From the NCBI RefSeq assembly GCF_003369575.1, contig NZ_PIOC01000003.1, positions 1 through 64,000 of the forward strand: 64,000 bases of DNA, in the 5' to 3' direction. Each line of letters opens with the position of its first letter. Within the stretch, counting starts at the first letter, position 1. This DNA comes from Oceanobacillus arenosus. GTDB lineage: Bacteria; Bacillota; Bacilli; Bacillales; Amphibacillaceae. Made by a program: the position numbers and the translations under genes. The notes below the pieces were generated by a model, which saw only the letters and a list, made by a program, of their open reading frames with translations, was not told the DNA's origin and searched no databases. Shown one piece after another: positions 32,963-42,795 of this stretch.

Positions 32963-35191
32963 TTACGACTCATACTTTCCGGGTGAGGTGCCTTCGTATT
33001 TTTTGAAGATACGAATAAAGGAATTGATATTGGTATAGCCAACACTTTCTGCAACTTCACTAATCTTATATTTCTTATCTTTTAACAAATTTTTTGCAAC
33101 CTGGATGCGATACATATTCAAATATTCCTTAAAATTCTCCCCTGTTATCTTTTTGAACAACGTACTAACATAGCTCGTTGACAAATTTAAATATCCTGCC
33201 AAATCTTGCAAAGAAATTTCTTCTTGATAATGTTGATGCACAAATTCCAGTAACTCGTCCTTCTTCGCAAAATCCTGTTCTTCCTTACTTTGATTTATAT
33301 ATTCCAAAAGTTGCATAAAGTAGTCTCTCATATATGTTGCTAATTGTTCAGGTGTTTCACACATCAAAAGCGTTAATAATATATTATCCTTAAAGATTTT
33401 ATGAACATCTTCATTGATCATAAAGACGATTCGATGGATTGTACTAACAATGGCTTGTGTAAATTGCTCTTGATTATTTACTGTCAGCTGGCGATTCATA
33501 TTATGATGCAAAAGTTCATCTAAAGTTTGTAACATTTTCTCCTTATTCCCTTGAACTGCATAACTAATAAGCTCTCTTTCTTTTTCAATTGGATAGTAAT
33601 AACTCGTCTCCTTAATATCCAATGGATCTTCCATCGTAACCACCGATTTTTCTGGCAATGCATAGCGGTATTCTAATAATTTCACACAGTCGGCGTAGGA
33701 ATCTTTGATAGAATCCTGTTTTTCAGCAACATTACCAATGAAACCGATAAGCGTAATATCTGAATATACTTCGATGGTTAGAAAAGCAGACTGAAGCGCC
33801 TTTTTTACCTTCTCTAATTCCACATTCTCAATAATTGTTCCAAACCGTAAATAATCCATTTCGAAAATAGCTAATTGAAATTCGATTGCTAATTCCGTTT
33901 TTAAATATTTAAGAACCTGGGTTTTTAGGAGATGAATCGTTTCACTCGGAATTTTCTTTTCTACTTTAAATTTATCCTTAAACTCGATGACAGCAACACG
34001 TACTGGCTGATTGAGAAAGGCTAGTTGATATTGTTCCATACCTTCCTCAATCGCTTGTTTTGACAATACTCCGTACATCATCTTTTTCAAAAAGTCATTT
34101 TTTAATGGGACATTGTTTTCTTCAACTATTCGCTGTAATTCATGGATATTCTGTTTCACTGCTAAATAGTTCTCCTCCAAATATTTCAATTCGTCACCAG
34201 CTTGTACTTCCACGTCATTTACACTATTTTCCTTAAACACACGGATAAGCTTTTTGACGGGTCGATATGTACGATTTGCCGCAAAAAACGCCAGAAGCCC
34301 ACCAAGAATTAAGGAAATCAGGCCAACCCAGATAATTTGATTTATTCCTTGATTCACCGGTAAGACAGCATTATCCGAGGAATAGACATAATATAAATCA
34401 TGCAGCACATTGGAATGCTTCATGTATATGGTATTGTCACTCGTTTTTATCGATGAAAAATCGGAAAATCGCGAATCCTCTCGTAACTGCTTTAATACGG
34501 GCAAAGAAATAATGTCATGAACAGATTCTTTTTCGTCAGCATGCATCGAGACTGATTCATCGCCAAAAACGATGCCAAATCCTTCTTCATCCGTGACATT
34601 CGGTAATAAAGAATTCTTGAAATAGGATATATAAAAGGAAATACGCTCCCCGCTGTTCATCTTTTCATTCATGACAATTGTGAAATATTGCTTGCTATCA
34701 TAGTATTGTAAATTTAATTGGAAGTTTCTGTCCTGCTCCTGTGCACTTGCAATTTGTTTCATTTGTTCACGATCAAGATCTAATGAATCAAAAAATGACT
34801 GTTTTGATGTTGTTCCATTTGGTGTAATGACTAACTCGTGATCAGGTTTAGATAAACCAATTGTGTATTTAAAGTCCGAAAAAGCCGTCCCTAAATCCTG
34901 TAATGATTGGTAAACTCTGGTTATCGTATAGTAATCAATTTCTTCCATGCTTGCAAAATCATTCACATCGCTATTTAACTTCAACTGATTTGCTAAATTC
35001 ACACCTATCCGCAATGTCGTGTCCATTTCTTTCGTGGAAGATTCCAAGAAAGACTGCTGAGTGGAATCTATTCTATAATTCATTAATTCCTTACTTTTTA
35101 TGAAAATAATCCCGACCGAAAGAGAAGTATACATAATGATTAACAATAATAATGATAAAAGTATTTTTTGATAGAGACTTTTTTTCTTCAC
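32963..35191 (-). CDS. AraC-type membrane sensor-regulator, YesS-like
   Basis: I chose the GTG at 35191 because a GGGAGG lies six bases upstream; the frame extends to 35245 without such a site. Two membrane segments (about residues 10-30 and 280-300 of the protein) enclose an extracellular region of about 250 residues. A short HAMP-like linker follows, then a large cytoplasmic part and a C-terminal AraC double helix-turn-helix (LQDLAGYLNLSTSYVSTLFKKITGENFKEYL). Length is close to YesS of B. subtilis (about 760). It probably senses a sugar and controls the transporter operon upstream. Confidence 0.85.
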   Translation of the reverse strand: MKKKSLYQKILLSLLLLIIMYTSLSVGIIFIKSKELMNYRIDSTQQSFLESSTKEMDTTLRIGVNLANQLKLNSDVNDFASMEEIDYYTITRVYQSLQDLGTAFSDFKYTIGLSKPDHELVITPNGTTSKQSFFDSLDLDREQMKQIASAQEQDRNFQLNLQYYDSKQYFTIVMNEKMNSGERISFYISYFKNSLLPNVTDEEGFGIVFGDESVSMHADEKESVHDIISLPVLKQLREDSRFSDFSSIKTSDNTIYMKHSNVLHDLYYVYSSDNAVLPVNQGINQIIWVGLISLILGGLLAFFAANRTYRPVKKLIRVFKENSVNDVEVQAGDELKYLEENYLAVKQNIHELQRIVEENNVPLKNDFLKKMMYGVLSKQAIEEGMEQYQLAFLNQPVRVAVIEFKDKFKVEKKIPSETIHLLKTQVLKYLKTELAIEFQLAIFEMDYLRFGTIIENVELEKVKKALQSAFLTIEVYSDITLIGFIGNVAEKQDSIKDSYADCVKLLEYRYALPEKSVVTMEDPLDIKETSYYYPIEKERELISYAVQGNKEKMLQTLDELLHHNMNRQLTVNNQEQFTQAIVSTIHRIVFMINEDVHKIFKDNILLTLLMCETPEQLATYMRDYFMQLLEYINQSKEEQDFAKKDELLEFVHQHYQEEISLQDLAGYLNLSTSYVSTLFKKITGENFKEYLNMYRIQVAKNLLKDKKYKISEVAESVGYTNINSFIRIFKKYEGTSPGKYES

Positions 35192-35462
35192 TGTATACCT
35201 CCCGTAAAGATAAGCCATTTGAATGCTCAATGTAAGGGTTTTCAAATCTGTTTACTTTACATTATATACTGTTTTATCTTAGAAAGAAATACAAATTCGG
35301 AATTACCCAATTATTAAGAATATCATTTGTAGAGGAAAGATGGGGTAGATTGAAAGGAAAGGAACGTAACAAAAAAGAGAATATCACCTAACCTAAGTGA
35401 ATCCATAGAAGGTTTGGATCTTCTCTTTACAGATGACAGTCATATTGTTTTACTACCCAGCG

Positions 35463-36101
35463 TCATGAATTTTGATTGTTTAACACAATTTGTTTTTCAT
35501 CCATTTTATCGAAAACAAGATTCATAACAAACATGACAGCTAGAGCTAAAATACTAATGCTAAAAAATGGCACTAATCCAGGTATTGCAGTGATAAGAAA
35601 ATAAAATAAAACATGAATCACACCTATCGTAATCATATGGAATGGATAACGAATCACGGTATAGAAAACAATGGTTAAAAATGAGCGTAACCGCAACTCA
35701 TAATGCGTATGGACCGCCATTGCAATCGTAACACTAAAACAATAAAATATGGCGATAATAAATAAAAGAATAGTCAAGATTGCAAAGAATATACTCGTCT
35801 GATTTTGAAATAATTTAAAGTAAAAGTAAATGATTCCCCCTATCAATAACAAGGTGTAAAAGTGAAGATTTGCTTTCATAAATTCACGCCGATACGTTTT
35901 CCACATGAATGGAAATACTGGAATATCCTTTCCTGAAAGCCATTTTCTAATCATCGCAAACATCGCATTTGTTGCCGGGAATAAACCAAAGATTCCAAGT
36001 CCGAGTACCGTAAACACAATCCAAAGAAGTTGTACATATGCCAAACGCATAATCCAATTTAAAAATGAAAAGATGCGAAAAATGCCGCCTGTTACATCCA
36101 A
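35463..36101 (-). CDS. DUF624 membrane protein, YesL-like
   Basis: This 212-residue protein of about six membrane segments includes WIVFTVLGLGIFGLFPATNAMFA, the YesL/DUF624 signature region. The TTG start at 36101 follows GGAGGGAAAG by nine bases. YesL proteins accompany YesO/LplA-type sugar transporters and their function is unknown. It lies between the binding-protein gene and the AraC-type regulator on the same strand. Confidence 0.8.
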   Translation of the reverse strand: MDVTGGIFRIFSFLNWIMRLAYVQLLWIVFTVLGLGIFGLFPATNAMFAMIRKWLSGKDIPVFPFMWKTYRREFMKANLHFYTLLLIGGIIYFYFKLFQNQTSIFFAILTILLFIIAIFYCFSVTIAMAVHTHYELRLRSFLTIVFYTVIRYPFHMITIGVIHVLFYFLITAIPGLVPFFSISILALAVMFVMNLVFDKMDEKQIVLNNQNS

Positions 36102-36229
36102 TTTCTTTCCCTCCTATTAACATGGAGAGGAGCAAATTGAAGCGAATCGATTCCTTCATTGCGAGTAGGAATGGATTGCACAAAACTGCTCCCCCTTCTG
36201 TTACTGAATCAGCAAATCAATATCTATTG

Positions 36230-37789
36230 TTAATTATTATTAAATCGTTCAAATGCTGTATTTTGAATTTCTAAATATTCGTCAACCCCCAATTTCGTTA
36301 ACTGTTTTCTAAACGCATCAATATCTTTATCTACATCTGATGCGCCTAGAATCCATTTTTGAAAGTTTTCTTCAAAATAGGTCGTTAACGAAGTTTCAAG
36401 GGCGTTTACTCTTTCTTGCTCTTCAGGTGTAAATGATAATTGTGGAAAATCCTCTTCTATATAATAACCACTGTCATCGTATAACTGGATTCCTTCTTTT
36501 GCAACCGGATCCATCCAATCCTCCTCATAAGTGAAGTCTTGTTGGAATCCAATTTCACTTTGCACCCCGTAAGTATCTTTTAGATTTTGTGGAACATTCC
36601 CAGCGCTTAATACTTCTTCTGTGAAAGTTGGTTTTCCGTCTTCCATTGTATAGGTTAAACCTTCTACACCAAAGTTCATCAATCTTCTTCCTTCTTCTGA
36701 GAGCCAGAAATCAAAGTATTTAATTGTTGCAACCGGATCTTCATTACTATGGGAAATTCCCCATCCAAACTCACCAACGGCATTTCGGAGTGTTTCCTCA
36801 AATTTTTCCCCTTTTGTATTCGTTGGTGGTGCGATTACTTCAAATGCAAATCCGGGAATATCTTCTTTGTAGACAGCATTCACGTTTGCAGCACTACCAA
36901 ACCAATCATGGGCAGCCCCAAGTGTATTACTACCTGCTAATTCAACAATCGCATTTTTTCCTCTGGTGAAGACTTCTTGGTCAATTAATCCTTCGTTATA
37001 CCATTTTGCCAAGTTCTTAACTGCGTCCAAAAATTCGTCTTCCATTGGACCATATTTAATTTCCCCATCTTGAAGGTACAATGCATCATATGCACCCCAT
37101 AAATACATTAAATCCGTAAAATAGATTAATCTTCTAGCTACAAATGGAATCTCATCTGCTTTCCCATTTCCATTTGGATCGTCATTTTTAAATGCTGTCA
37201 ATACATTATAATAATCCTCCGTCGTTTCGGGCGCATCTAGTCCTAAATTCTCTAGCCAGTCTGTACGAATAAACCAACCTTCTTCAGACTTACCATCACG
37301 GATGAATGGAATATTATAAATATTACCATCTGGAGATGTAATTAACTTCCTTGCTACATCATTTTCCTCCAATGCCTTTTTAATATTTGGCGCATGTTCT
37401 TCAATTAAATCATTTAATGGAATAAAGGCACCTTCTGGACCATACTGGTTGAAGTTTTTGATATAGGTATGAACAATATCTGGGATATCCCCTGAGGCCA
37501 TCATTAAATTGAATACTTCATCACTATTTGATGCCGTTTGTGATGCCGTGCCTTTTAACGTAACCCCTGTTAGCTTCGCTGCTTCCTCAAACACGAGCCA
37601 ATCATCTTTGAAAACATTTTGATCGCTATAATGCATATGAATAGACATTTCCTTCTGCGAATCCGAAGAAGTGCCTTCACTACTTGTTTCACTTTTACTG
37701 CTTGTTTCTTCATTACTACATCCAGTAATCATAAGAACCATTACTAATAATAGTGACAGCCATCCTATTTTGCTTTTCAACATGCTCAT
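36230..37789 (-). CDS. extracellular solute-binding lipoprotein, LplA/YtcQ type
   Basis: A lipoprotein signal with lipobox ITGC (about Cys24) is followed by a 490-residue extracellular solute-binding protein of the CUT1 oligosaccharide type (YtcQ/LplA-like). It has an extended ligand pocket (NGNGKADEIPFVARR, AHDWFGSAANV) and the EF-hand-like DPNGNGKADE loop. Substrates of relatives are plant polysaccharide fragments. It follows the two permease genes in the operon. Two ATG codons at 37789 and 37783 are possible starts. Confidence 0.85.
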   Translation of the reverse strand: MSMLKSKIGWLSLLLVMVLMITGCSNEETSSKSETSSEGTSSDSQKEMSIHMHYSDQNVFKDDWLVFEEAAKLTGVTLKGTASQTASNSDEVFNLMMASGDIPDIVHTYIKNFNQYGPEGAFIPLNDLIEEHAPNIKKALEENDVARKLITSPDGNIYNIPFIRDGKSEEGWFIRTDWLENLGLDAPETTEDYYNVLTAFKNDDPNGNGKADEIPFVARRLIYFTDLMYLWGAYDALYLQDGEIKYGPMEDEFLDAVKNLAKWYNEGLIDQEVFTRGKNAIVELAGSNTLGAAHDWFGSAANVNAVYKEDIPGFAFEVIAPPTNTKGEKFEETLRNAVGEFGWGISHSNEDPVATIKYFDFWLSEEGRRLMNFGVEGLTYTMEDGKPTFTEEVLSAGNVPQNLKDTYGVQSEIGFQQDFTYEEDWMDPVAKEGIQLYDDSGYYIEEDFPQLSFTPEEQERVNALETSLTTYFEENFQKWILGASDVDKDIDAFRKQLTKLGVDEYLEIQNTAFERFNNN

Positions 37790-37853
37790 CCCACTCTCAT
37801 ATTATAATTTTTAGATTGATACCAAGATTATTTATCCATAAGTTATTACGCTA

Positions 37854-38720
37854 TTATTCTTTAATCGCCCCAATTACAGCACCTTTCTTAAAATACCTTT
37901 GTAAAAATGGGTAGAGAGCTAACACTGGTAACGCTGATACAACAATGGTTGCATATATTAATGTTTCTTGTGAATACATTCCTGCATTAATAATGGTAAA
38001 CTGTTCCTCAATATCCATTTGTACAATTAACTTTTGTAACAAGACTTGTAATGGAATCTTATCAGGGTCTTTCAATATAACCATTGCCCAGAAATAGCCA
38101 TTCCACCTTGCCACTGCATAGAATAAGCCAACAGTTATTAATGCGGGCTTTGATAAAGGCAGCACAATTTTCCATAGGATCTGCCAATCATTTGCGCCAT
38201 CAATTTTCGCGGATTCTTCTAATGAATCTGGTAGGGATTGAAAGAACGTTCGCAATATGAAAACTAAAAAAGTAGTAATCCCAAAGCCTATGATGATAGC
38301 TGTGCGCGTATCCAGTAAATGCAAACTACTAAAGTTTAAGTACATTGGCACCATACCAGCATTAAACCACATCGTAAATGCAATAAAAAATGCTAGGAAA
38401 GATCTCCCTTTTAAATCTTTCTTGGAAAGTGGGTATGCACCACAAATCGTCAAAAGAAGGTTTACAGCTGTTCCAACAACGGTATAGAAAATCGTATTTC
38501 CGAAAGCTTTCCATATTGCAGACTCAGAAAATACTTGTTTATATGATTCAAAATTAATATCTACCGGCCATAGCCAAACCCCTCCTTCTGTCACGGCCTT
38601 ACCAGAACTTAATGAAGCAGATATAATATAGATAAACGGATAAACACAAATCAAAGCTAATAAACCTAGTAAAGTATAATTCAATATGATAAATAATTTA
38701 TCCCCTTTAGAAGATTTCAT
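37854..38720 (-). CDS. sugar ABC transporter permease, LplC/YtcP type
   Basis: Six membrane segments and the EAA loop (ESAKIDGANDWQILWKIVLPLSKPAL, about residues 183-208) define a CUT1 permease. It is 288 residues, matching YtcP/LplC. It forms the inner-membrane channel with the permease encoded nine bases upstream. No ATPase is encoded nearby, so a shared MsmX-type ATPase is likely, as for the B. subtilis relatives. Confidence 0.87.
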   Translation of the reverse strand: MKSSKGDKLFIILNYTLLGLLALICVYPFIYIISASLSSGKAVTEGGVWLWPVDINFESYKQVFSESAIWKAFGNTIFYTVVGTAVNLLLTICGAYPLSKKDLKGRSFLAFFIAFTMWFNAGMVPMYLNFSSLHLLDTRTAIIIGFGITTFLVFILRTFFQSLPDSLEESAKIDGANDWQILWKIVLPLSKPALITVGLFYAVARWNGYFWAMVILKDPDKIPLQVLLQKLIVQMDIEEQFTIINAGMYSQETLIYATIVVSALPVLALYPFLQRYFKKGAVIGAIKE

Positions 38721-38729
38721 GATTACCTC

Positions 38730-39731
38730 CTACCATAAACCATTATTGGTTAGTTTTTTACTAATTTTATTTGCCCCAACTACTAAGATTAAACTTACGA
38801 TAGCATTAAATAACCCCGCTGCTGTTGCAAGACCATATTCACCATTTTGTAGACCTTCACGGTATACATATGTGTTAATAATATCTGCCGTTTCATAGGT
38901 AGATGGTTGATATAATAATAGAATTTCTTCATAGCCAACATCCATCAGCCCACCAATCCGTAAGATTAACATAATAATAATCGTTGGGATAATCGAAGGA
39001 ATAGTAATATAGATGATTTGTTGAATTCGACTTGCACCATCCATTTTCGCCGCTTCATATAATGCAGGGTTAATTCCCGCAATTGCTGCAATATAAACGA
39101 TTGTATTAAAACCGACTTGAGCCCAAATATGCATGGAACCTATATAAATCGATCTAAAATATTCTGGTATAGTTAAAAAGTAAATACTCTCAAACCCCAG
39201 CTTTTCCAAGATGACATTGACAACACCAGTTGAAGGCGATAGAAAGTTAGTCACAATCGCTGCAATCACGACAGTTGAAATAAAGTAAGGCAAAAATGTG
39301 AGCGTTTGTACGGTATTTTTAAACACTTTATTTTTAACTTCGTTTAATAAAATTGCTAGTAGGATTGGCGCTGGAAAAGCAAAAAGCAGACTATAAAAGC
39401 TAATCATTAATGTATTTTTTAATGTACGAAGAAAGTAATCGCTATTAAAAAATCGAATAAAATTATCAAATCCTATAAAATCGCTACCAGCTATACCTTT
39501 AAATACACTATAATCCTGAAAAGCCATGATTAGGCCAGACATCGGTTTGTACGCAAAGGTAAGATACCATAGTACAAAAGGAATTAATAATAGATAGAGA
39601 AGCTTGTACTTTCTAATGCTAATTCTCCACTCAGCAAGACTCTTTTGAATCTTATTTTGATCCTTAGGCTTTTTAGAATGATTAGTCAATTTTTTTGAAG
39701 CGTTTTCTAACTCTTCTATGTTTGCTTCCAA
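38730..39731 (-). CDS. sugar ABC transporter permease, LplB/YteP type
   Basis: Six membrane segments and the EAA loop (YEAAKMDGASRIQQIIYITIPSI) identify a CUT1 permease of the YteP/LplB type. The first 40 residues are polar. The start is TTG at 39731, about nine bases after AAAGGAGG. It is the first gene of the transporter operon, and a cre-like site precedes it. Confidence 0.85.
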   Translation of the reverse strand: MEANIEELENASKKLTNHSKKPKDQNKIQKSLAEWRISIRKYKLLYLLLIPFVLWYLTFAYKPMSGLIMAFQDYSVFKGIAGSDFIGFDNFIRFFNSDYFLRTLKNTLMISFYSLLFAFPAPILLAILLNEVKNKVFKNTVQTLTFLPYFISTVVIAAIVTNFLSPSTGVVNVILEKLGFESIYFLTIPEYFRSIYIGSMHIWAQVGFNTIVYIAAIAGINPALYEAAKMDGASRIQQIIYITIPSIIPTIIIMLILRIGGLMDVGYEEILLLYQPSTYETADIINTYVYREGLQNGEYGLATAAGLFNAIVSLILVVGANKISKKLTNNGLW

Positions 39732-39758
39732 CTACATAAACCTCCTTTAGAAACATTT

Positions 39759-39776
39759 TGTATTAAGCGCTTACAT
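39759..39776 (-). promoter_or_regulatory. cre-like CcpA site upstream of the sugar transporter operon
   Basis: On the minus strand ATGTAAGCGCTTAATACA closely matches the catabolite-responsive element consensus through its central AAGCGCTT. It lies about 30 bases before the TTG start, where CcpA binding would block transcription. Binding is inferred. Confidence 0.55.
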
Positions 39777-39920
39777 TTAACTCCTCTCCTCTTGCTATAT
39801 TCAATATACAAATCAGTTGTAAAAATGACAATTACCATTATTTTATATCGTCTACAAATTGATTGAATTGGCAATCTCCATTTCTTTAGATCGTCACCAT
39901 TTCTATTGAGAGACAGAGGG

Positions 39921-39939
39921 AGACAGAGGGACAGGCACC
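39921..39939 (+). repeat. REP-like short repeat
   Basis: AGACAGAGGGACAGGCACC carries the GGGACAGGCACC end of the family. The 39732-40757 gap also holds two composite repeats and no gene. Confidence 0.5.
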
Positions 39940-40086
39940 TCGGTCCTGCTCGCCCTATCAATTTCATATTAATCGATGCATAAACATAAACTTTTTGCGT
40001 CTAATAAAATTAGATGCAACATAGAATAAAATGGACTGAGCAATTACATGCTGTATGAAGTACGGTTTGCCTTGAAGTGAAATATA

Positions 40087-40250
40087 AAATACTTGGTTAG
40101 AAAATTAAGATTTAACCAAGTATTTCGATGACGACCTTAAGGGAGGTTCCATTAAAAACTAGGGCGTCATGTCGTAAAACCAAGCTGACCTGCATCCCGT
40201 AGGCCCCACTTATGTAATAAGAAAGTCGTTATACCACTGGCTTAACTACT
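40087..40250 (+). repeat. dispersed repeat family copy with an embedded second repeat
   Basis: A 13-bp inverted repeat (AAATACTTGGTTA at 40087-40099 and TAACCAAGTATTT at 40113-40125) opens the unit. TTTCGATGAC and later AATAAGAAAGTCGTTATA match the family at 46329 and 48027. Between them about 85 bases resemble the insertion at 4457, in reverse orientation (GGTTCCATTAAAAACTAGGG, GTCATGTCG). Confidence 0.55.
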
Positions 40251-40257
40251 AAAAAGT

Positions 40258-40306
40258 AAAGTAACCTATCCTAAATTTTGGTCGAGTGAAGGACGGTTAC
40301 TTTTTT
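40258..40306 (+). terminator. terminator-like repeated hairpin, copy A
   Basis: AAAGTAACC pairs with GGTTACTTT at the base, followed by a run of six T. Almost the same 50 bases occur at 61661-61714, including CTATCCTAAA in the loop. It may be a spread terminator element and has no obvious gene before it. Confidence 0.55.
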
Positions 40307-40757
40307 CATATTTCTTTGACGATCTGCTAAACTAGTACCAGCAAATGGAAGGAAAGGTAGGTACCACATCCCACTTCATCCTATGCATTAAAACAATCAT
40401 GTTGCTTGAAGCCGAAAAGTGACTAGAAATGACCGAAATGAATGATATCAAAAACGGCAAGCTGATATTAGTTAGAGAACAATAAGTAGACCCAACATTC
40501 TTACAGTAGTTTTTTCAATATTGGGACGATGTACCTGTCCCTGTGGTCCTTTCCTGTGGTCCTTTAGGTTGTCTTGCATCTCATTAATACAGGATTAAAA
40601 AGAAATGGCTGTTAGAATAATGACCTCTTTTATGAAGTACATTATTCTAACAGCCTCAAATATATTAGTAATTCGATTCAACAAATTTTGGCAAAGTTGG
40701 GGAGGACAGACGCCATTCTACCAACTGGGTTTTGTCTCCCACTCCTAAATTTACCAT

Positions 40758-41582
40758 CTACCAAGAAGCGATTACAGATCCTTGGAATTCTTCCTCTACA
40801 AATGTTTTCACTTCGTCAGAATGGTATAAATCGATAAATTGCTGAACGACTTCTTCATCCTTTGATTCATTTCTGACTGCAATAAGATTGGCGTAAGGCG
40901 AATCCTGTCCCTCAATAAAAATAGAATCTTCAGTTGGCACAAATCCGTGCTCCATTGCGAAGTTAGTATTAATCGCTGCAGCATCAAGCTCACCTAGCTG
41001 CCTGGCAATTTGAGCAGAATCGAGTTCGATAAATTCATAGTTATTATTATTCTCTTCAATATCCCTAATTGTTGCATCAGTGCCGGCATCTTCCTTCATT
41101 TTAATTAAGCCCGCTTTTTCAAATAGAGCGAGTGCACGTCCACTGTTCGTTGGATCATTTGGCAATCCAATTTTTGCCCCCTCCGAAAGATCCTTGATAT
41201 CTTCAATCTTTTCCGAGTAAATCCCCATTGGGAAAGTAACCGTGTCTGCGACTTTGATAAGATCCAAGCCACGTTCTTCATTCATCTGATCAAAAAACGG
41301 CTCGGTTTGGAAACTGTTTATATCGATTTCGCCTTCAGACAAAGCAACGTTTGGCATTACATAGTCACTGAAAACCTGTAATTCAATATCTAATCCTTCT
41401 TCTTCTCCAAGCTCTTTCACCTTTTCGAGAATTTGCTCATGCGGACCCGCAGTAACACCGACTATCAGCTTTCCATCACTTAGCAAACCATCCGCTTCAC
41501 CAGAACTTGATTTGTCACCACCGCAAGCTGTAAGAATTGCAGAAATAATAATAAATATGCTTATAATTAACGATTTTTTCAT
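40758..41582 (-). CDS. metQ: methionine ABC transporter substrate-binding lipoprotein MetQ
   Basis: The ATG at 41582 follows GGGAG; a GTG further up is not needed. The lipobox is LTAC, and the mature protein is an NlpA/MetQ fold (KLIVGVTAGPHEQILEKVKE, IGLPNDPTNSGRAL). The segment DPTNSGRAL and the N-terminal GPHEQI are typical of methionine-binding MetQ. It is the last gene of the SAM-riboswitch operon, separated from metP by the hydroxyacid oxidase gene. Confidence 0.88.
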   Translation of the reverse strand: MKKSLIISIFIIISAILTACGGDKSSSGEADGLLSDGKLIVGVTAGPHEQILEKVKELGEEEGLDIELQVFSDYVMPNVALSEGEIDINSFQTEPFFDQMNEERGLDLIKVADTVTFPMGIYSEKIEDIKDLSEGAKIGLPNDPTNSGRALALFEKAGLIKMKEDAGTDATIRDIEENNNNYEFIELDSAQIARQLGELDAAAINTNFAMEHGFVPTEDSIFIEGQDSPYANLIAVRNESKDEEVVQQFIDLYHSDEVKTFVEEEFQGSVIASW

Positions 41583-41611
41583 CTTTTCTCCCACTTTCGT
41601 TTATATAGGTT

Positions 41612-42739
41612 TTATTTATAGGTTTTCTGAATGGCATCCATATTAATCTGTTGAATCGATGTAATACCAGACAGACCCATCGTTGTTTTTAAGTCATGTA
41701 ATACATTTTGTATCACTTGTTCAACACCAGATTGGCCGGCAATTGTCAGTCCGTAAAGAAAAGGCCTGCCAAGCAAAATCGCATCTGCGCCAAGTGCTAG
41801 AGCTTTAAAAATATCTGGACCGCTCCTGACTCCGCTGTCCAAAAGAATAGGTAGTTTATCCTTTACTCTTTCTTTAATAAGCGGTAAAGCATCCAGTGTG
41901 GCAATACAACCATCCAATTGTCTGCCTCCATGATTTGATACAACAATGCCATCGATGCCATGTTTTACCGCTTGTTCAGCATCATCAGGATGTAAGATGC
42001 CTTTTAAATAGATTGGTAGATCTACTGCATCCCGAATAGGCTTAATATCATCCCAGTTCAATCCTGGACGGTAAAAGGTTTGCAGCATCTCCTCTAAAGC
42101 ATCAGCACCAGGTTTAGCCGTAAGATATTCTTGAAACGCTGGATCGGCCGTATAATTCGCTTTCCCAGCTCCTAGTAAAAACGGGGAATATTTATTAGAC
42201 CGGTCGCGCTCACGGTTACCAATTAAGGGCATATCCACAGTAATCACAATTGCCTCGTATCCTGCTATCTCTGCTCGTTTAACAAAGCTTTTGGCAACAT
42301 CTACATTATTTGGATAATAAAGCTGGAACCACCGTTTCCCGTTTCCATTTGCTTCGGCAATTTCCTCTAGCGTATAGGAAGACACCGTACTTGCTATAAA
42401 TGGAACCTCGTACTTAGCACTCGCAGCAGCACTGGCAAGCTCCCCATCTGGGTGGACAATGCCCTGCATACCAACAGGAGCAAGAAGAATTGGCGCTGGA
42501 ATAGCTTGTTCATTAATCGTTGTATGTAAAGATACAGTTGATACATCCTCCATAACTCTCGGAACTATTTTCCAATTGCTAAATGCTTCCCTGTTTGAGC
42601 GAAGTGTTTCTTCTATACCTGCACCACTTTGTGCATATCCGAATACATTTTCATCCAAAAGCTTCTGGGCCTCGTTTTCTAAATCCTCAAAACGAAGCGG
42701 TACATCCTTTCTCTCTACATTTACTAGTATATCAGTCAT
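41612..42739 (-). CDS. FMN-dependent 2-hydroxyacid oxidase in the methionine operon
   Basis: A single FMN-binding TIM barrel of 375 residues has the family's motifs ALLAPVGMQG-like (PILLAPVGMQGIVHPDGE), the substrate-binding RWFQLYYP, LKGI, the active-site SNHGGRQLD with His and Arg, and the phosphate loop LDSGVRSGPDIFKALALGADAILLGRPFLYG. It oxidises L-2-hydroxyacids to 2-oxoacids with oxygen or another acceptor; lactate oxidase is a relative. It lies between metP and metQ, under the same SAM riboswitch. A role in oxidising the hydroxy analogue of methionine is inference. Confidence 0.85.
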   Translation of the reverse strand: MTDILVNVERKDVPLRFEDLENEAQKLLDENVFGYAQSGAGIEETLRSNREAFSNWKIVPRVMEDVSTVSLHTTINEQAIPAPILLAPVGMQGIVHPDGELASAAASAKYEVPFIASTVSSYTLEEIAEANGNGKRWFQLYYPNNVDVAKSFVKRAEIAGYEAIVITVDMPLIGNRERDRSNKYSPFLLGAGKANYTADPAFQEYLTAKPGADALEEMLQTFYRPGLNWDDIKPIRDAVDLPIYLKGILHPDDAEQAVKHGIDGIVVSNHGGRQLDGCIATLDALPLIKERVKDKLPILLDSGVRSGPDIFKALALGADAILLGRPFLYGLTIAGQSGVEQVIQNVLHDLKTTMGLSGITSIQQINMDAIQKTYK

Positions 42740-42795
42740 GACATATGCATCCCCTTCATTTTTTCTCTACAGCTGCTAAACGGCTGAATCGATCC

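Noticed and set aside
39716-39967. 83-residue minus-strand frame upstream of the permease gene
   Set aside because: It covers the promoter region, the cre-like site and a repeat, and overlaps the permease start in another frame.
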